From Nectonema munidae (taxonomy: Eukaryota; Nematomorpha; Nectonematoida; Nectonematidae), in contig JAUIRK010000159.1 of the NCBI GenBank assembly GCA_030549495.1, positions 81,301-145,300 of the forward strand: a stretch of DNA of 64,000 nucleotides, in the 5' to 3' direction. The notes beneath the pieces were generated by a model that made no database searches, had not been told where the DNA came from, and worked only from the letters and a program-made list of their open reading frames with translations. Both the position numbers and the translations under genes were made by a program. Of this stretch, positions 60,528 through 64,000 are shown piece after piece. How positions within the stretch are numbered: position 1 is the first letter of the stretch; each line of letters starts with the position of its first letter.

Positions 60528-61185
60528 TTGTCAAAAGCAACGTTTTCGAAAGTTGATGATGCGTGTTTTATGTGGATGACGCAGCAGCGAAGAAAGGGCG
60601 TACCGATATCTGGAGCTCTTTTACAGGAGAAAGCTCTTCTTTTTGCCAAAGAGTTGTATCCCGAAGGTCACCCAAGTTTTGAGGCTAGTAACGGATGGCT
60701 AGATGGTTTTAAGAAAAGCCACGGTATCCATTCCTTATCAATGCGCGAATTCTTATCAGCAGACGCCGACTCAATTGGAGCTTTCCAATCTGCGTTAAAG
60801 AGGTTAATGGAATCAGAAAATTTAACCAGAGACCAGATTTTCAATGCTGACGAAACTGGTCCCTATTGGAAATTGATGCCCAGCCGCACTTTGGTTTTAC
60901 ACGGAGAGAAAACGGCAAAGAATTTCAAGACAGCTAAAGATCGAGTTACCCTTATGGGTTGTTCGAATGCGAGCGGAAAATTTAATTACCATTTATTCAA
61001 AAGTCAGCTAAGCCATGATGCTTTAAAAAACAGAACATGGACCGCCTGCCAGTCGACTACTATAGTCAGAAGAACGCGTGGATGGATGCGGTAACATTCA
61101 AGAGATGGTTTTTTGAGATCTTTGTTCTCCGTGTTCGTGAATTTTGCCAAGAGAACATTGTCGAGGAAAAGAATAATCAATATGT
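60528..61185 (+). pseudogene. Tigger/pogo transposase, N-terminal part
   Basis: The frame from 60528 shows FSKVDDACFMWMTQQRRKGV and PISGALLQEKALLFAKELYP, then ASNGWLDGFKKSHGI: the CENP-B-type tandem HTH. It is followed by the start of the DDE domain, IFNADETGPYWKLMPSRTLV and RVTLMGCSNASGKFNYH. A frameshift near 61040 leads into PVDYYSQKNAWMDAVTFKRW and LRVREFCQENIVEEKN. The sequence ends before the later acidic residues, so it is a truncated copy. Confidence 0.88.
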
Positions 61186-61189
61186 AATC

Positions 61190-61530
61190 TAATGAATTTA
61201 TATTGTTTTTTTCTTTTAAACTACTTCCTTACAATACCCTAAATTTATTTCCTTATTTTTATAAAATAATTATAATTTTCTAATCTAACACACGTGCGCA
61301 TACACACACATTGAAGAAATATTATTTCTGTATGAAGTTTTAGGAAATTTTTCTCTAAAAAAATGGCAAAAATTTACTTTTTAATTTTTTTTTACAATGA
61401 ACACACAACAATTATTACTCGAGATTATACATGCCTTTAAGCTCTCAATCGTACCATAACTGCACGGTTTTATGAAGTCAATTTATCTTGTTTGTAATTC
61501 TGATTGCATCAACCTTCAAGCTCAGTAATA
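61190..61530. other. Non-coding gap
   Basis: A/T-rich with a short (CA)n. GAAGAAATATTATTTCTGTA at about 61313 is a decayed copy of the repeat at 61535 and 27850. Confidence 0.4.
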
Positions 61531-61534
61531 TATT

Positions 61535-61880
61535 TGAAAAAATATTTTTTCAGTATAAAGAGTTTAGGAAACTCTTCTCTATTATGTAATGATATATTCT
61601 CATAACATTTACGGTTAAACGCGGTTAGACAACTTGAGTGTCATCTCCAACCTGTATACTACGATAATTTATCTTTAACCTGTATACTACGACGGTTCAT
61701 CTCCAACCTGTATACCCAGATGATTCATCTCCAACCTATCAGTTTATATTTTGCTAGATGTAACATTTGATATATCTCTTTTGAGGAGAGGATGTTAGAT
61801 AAATTATTAATTTTTTCACGATATTAAATAATATATTTTATCAAATAATCAAAATAAAATTCTGTAATCAAAGAATTGAA
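61535..61880 (-). repeat. Dispersed element with 29-bp minisatellite (copy B, inverted)
   Basis: Reverse orientation of the 23497-23950 element: minisatellite units ATCTCCAACCTGTATAC at about 61650-61740, flanked by CGCGGTTAGACAACTTGA on one side and TTTTGCTAGATGTAACATTT on the other. At 61535-61610 it also contains the AGAGTTTAGGAAACTCTTCT block seen at 27872. Confidence 0.75.
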
Positions 61881-61969
61881 AAATATTTTTTAAATAATCA
61901 AAAAATATGGAACTTTCTGTTTATATTTTGCTACCTCATACGATGTTACAAAAGTTATTATTTTTACTT

Positions 61970-62265
61970 TGCAATTTGCACGATTTTAAATTTTATATTT
62001 GTCAAATAATCAAATAATCGAAAAATGTTCAAATCAAAAAATATTTATTCTTTTTAAATATATCGTTGGCTCTCCTTACTTTTAAAATTGAAAGATAAAA
62101 CTAGTCTTTAATAATTAATTTTTATCAAATTATGCACACACGAAACTAAAAGTAAGGGGAGCCAACGATATATTTAAAAAGAATAAATATTTTTTGATTT
62201 GAAAATTTTTCGATTCTTTAATTATTTGACAAATATAATATTTAAAATAGTGCAAATGTAGTATA
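61970..62265. repeat. Long inverted repeat (foldback), arms about 115 bp
   Basis: Arms 61970-62093 and 62147-62265 are reverse complements. The inner part (TATATCGTTGGCTCTCCTTA against its complement) is nearly perfect and the outer part diverged. The loop is about 53 bp. Possibly a foldback MITE or a palindromic duplication. Confidence 0.85.
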
Positions 62266-62299
62266 TGTTAGTATAATGTTTTTTTAATAAATTAAAAAT

Positions 62300-64000
62300 T
62301 ATTTTTGAAATAAAAAATGTCGATCGAATGTACAAATTTTGAAGATATACTCTTTGTGGGTAAATTAGGCTAGGTTTTACAAGTAAATATATTTTTATTT
62401 TTCTAAAATCTGCTTTTATGTGAGGTCAGTCAACTTTTATCTAAAAATAAAATTTTATTGATTCGTTGCTTTTATCTAATTTTTTTTTGATTTCATAATA
62501 AATTTTTAAGTATGAATCATTATAACTTTTCCTCCGAAAAATAATGCTGGTCCATACCTTTTTTGCTTTTTAGAAAATGTTCCACGACAGGAAACACTGT
62601 ATAGATCCTAAACACATATACATATACAGATGTAAATGTATTCAGATAAACTAGAATACATGTTACTCCACTAGCACATGTGTGTTGTCTTGCTTAGGAG
62701 TTTCAAACACACGGTTTGCCGATCAGACCTAAGATTTTTGTACACTTTATTTGAATAAACAAATTTATTTAAAAATGCTCAAACATAAATCTTTCGATTA
62801 AAGCATGATTTGATTGGTTAAAATTATAAAAAAAAATATTTTTTAATTTTTTTATCCAATCACAGTAATTGTTTATTCTTCCATCCACTTCAGTTGCAAA
62901 TTTTAAATTTTATACATACATTTTTTCAATCATGTATTTTCTTTTTGCATACAAACACGCCTTTTATTGCAATTTTGTGTTTCTTCTATGTAAAAAATAT
63001 TTTTCGAAAATTTTACTATGTAAAAAGCATTTAAACATTAAGCTTCTTTCTTATTTTGAGTGTATATGCCTTCACTTGAAATAATTTCAATGACCAAGTG
63101 TATATTTAAGACAAAAAATATTTGTTTCAAGATTGCAAAAGTAAATACCCAACATAAAAGCTAACAGAGACAAAAAATAATTTGGTTTAAATGTTTGTTA
63201 CAAAATAAAAGCAATATTTTAAAAAAAATAGAAACACAAAATTAAATTAATTTTTCTAACACAAATGCGAACCATTTGCCATTAAAAGTTTCACTCAGAG
63301 GTTCTAAACAACCTGCGTATACAATTTTAAGGAAAAAATGAATTATCTCAATTCAATTTATTAGATTTATCTTAAAAAATATTTAATTTCTGAAAAATTG
63401 CACCTTGAAAATATTTCTTTCAAGGATTAAAAAAGTTCTTGAAAATGGGTTCTAGGCACTCACAGTGTTAAATAGATTGCGTTTCAAATTTCCTAGCCAG
63501 ATATACTAAACCAGATTCTCTGAAAGAAACTATTATAAAGTATAATATTTAAAAAGCATATAAAAAAAGATGAGAATATATAAAGTTGGGACGGAAGGGT
63601 GTGTTTGAAATGCAAAAAAATTGCACGGAACAATGAAAAAGTGTGTTTGAAATGCATAATCGAGTAAAAAGAACTGAAAATAGAATAATATAGATAAAAG
63701 ATTGGGCAAACTTAAGTTTTAACGGTTTTTATGCGGTCCGCTGATATAAAATTATTTAAATAATTTATAATCTTTTCTAATTTGAAAAAAAAATTTTGTC
63801 TCAATGATATCTTATAGCCATTCTTTTCAATACTTTCAAAAAAATTATAGTATAAACAAGAAGCATACTTTCAAACAATTCAGAAAATGGGGCGATGAAA
63901 AAGTTTAATAGTGTGAATATTTCATTTTATTTTTTTGTAAAATAAATAACTCTCCTTTAGAGGTGTTGACTTTCTATTTAAATACACTAGAAGCACCTTT
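62300..64000. other. Non-coding right end of the window
   Basis: AT-rich sequence with a few short open frames (for example 62869-63084, Phe/Tyr/Lys-rich) that resemble nothing. No repeat, RNA gene or exon could be supported. Confidence 0.4.

Noticed and set aside
62869-63084. Small Phe/Tyr/Lys-rich frame as a secreted protein gene
   Set aside because: Its composition is what AT-rich DNA gives by chance; no start context, splice or similarity supports it.

Overview
This is an AT-rich animal (metazoan) nuclear window. It has no bacterial gene order, rRNA or CRISPR, and the protein-coding exons carry GT..AG introns. Most of the sequence is transposable-element debris: hAT, piggyBac, pogo/Tigger, MULE-like and Helitron DNA elements, several non-LTR (LINE) fragments, a tRNA-derived SINE, TTAA-type MITEs and minisatellites. 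Introns seen in the small gene copies and in two transposase relics are only about 45-60 bp. The species cannot be named from this window.

The main host gene lies on the minus strand and spans about 98-35535. Fifteen exons can be joined by hand because their splice phases agree from one to the next: 35535-35481, 34526-34410, 33411-33223, 32943-32743, 24594-24421, 21211-21081, 13132-12967, 11837-11651, 11589-11437, 9975-9748, 9372-9268, 3035-2209 (or ending at a stop at 2203), 2062-2030, 1170-1105 and 169-98. Together they encode roughly 900 residues. The protein is Lys/Ser-rich, with repeated Ser-Pro-X-Val-Arg/Gln-Lys-Ile and Gly-Val-Lys/Asn-X-Leu-Phe motifs and an RVxF-like site. I read it as a Ki-67/CDCA2-like perichromosomal protein, a tentative call. 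It may continue past the left edge. Its introns hold most of the transposons between 3 and 32 kb.

A second host-gene candidate is a five-exon coding unit of unknown function present twice in inverted orientation: 26250-27650 (+) and 56750-58180 (-). The minus-strand copy keeps its introns and a largely open reading frame. In the plus-strand copy one intron has shrunk to 10 bp.

Layout: 0.1-3 kb 3' exons; 4.5-6.2 kb hAT; 6.9-8.7 kb piggyBac relic; 9.2-13.1 kb exons; 13.55-15.71 kb complete-ended hAT with TSD; 18.5-20.9 kb RTE-like LINE ending in a giant (TGA)n tail; 21.4 kb MITE; 21.9-23.4 kb hAT-Charlie; 25-25.7 kb LINE RT; 26.2-27.6 kb gene copy 1; 28-29.7 kb LINE ORF1/endonuclease; 29.8-30.7 kb Helitron-type minisatellite element; 32.7-35.5 kb 5' exons; 36-36.9 kb LINE tail; 36.9-38.4 kb hAT-Charlie with a nested hAT; 39.5 kb MITE with a nested SINE; 40.2-42.4 kb LINE; 42.6-43.5 kb satellite; 43.5-44.3 kb LINE RT; 44.4-46.3 kb Tigger; 47.6-48.5 kb piggyBac; 48.5-54.3 kb Helitron with a nested piggyBac; 56.7-58.2 kb gene copy 2; 58.5 kb chimeric Helitron remnant; 59-60 kb MULE; 60.5-61.1 kb Tigger; 61.5-62.3 kb dispersed repeat and foldback. 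The last 1.7 kb shows nothing recognisable.
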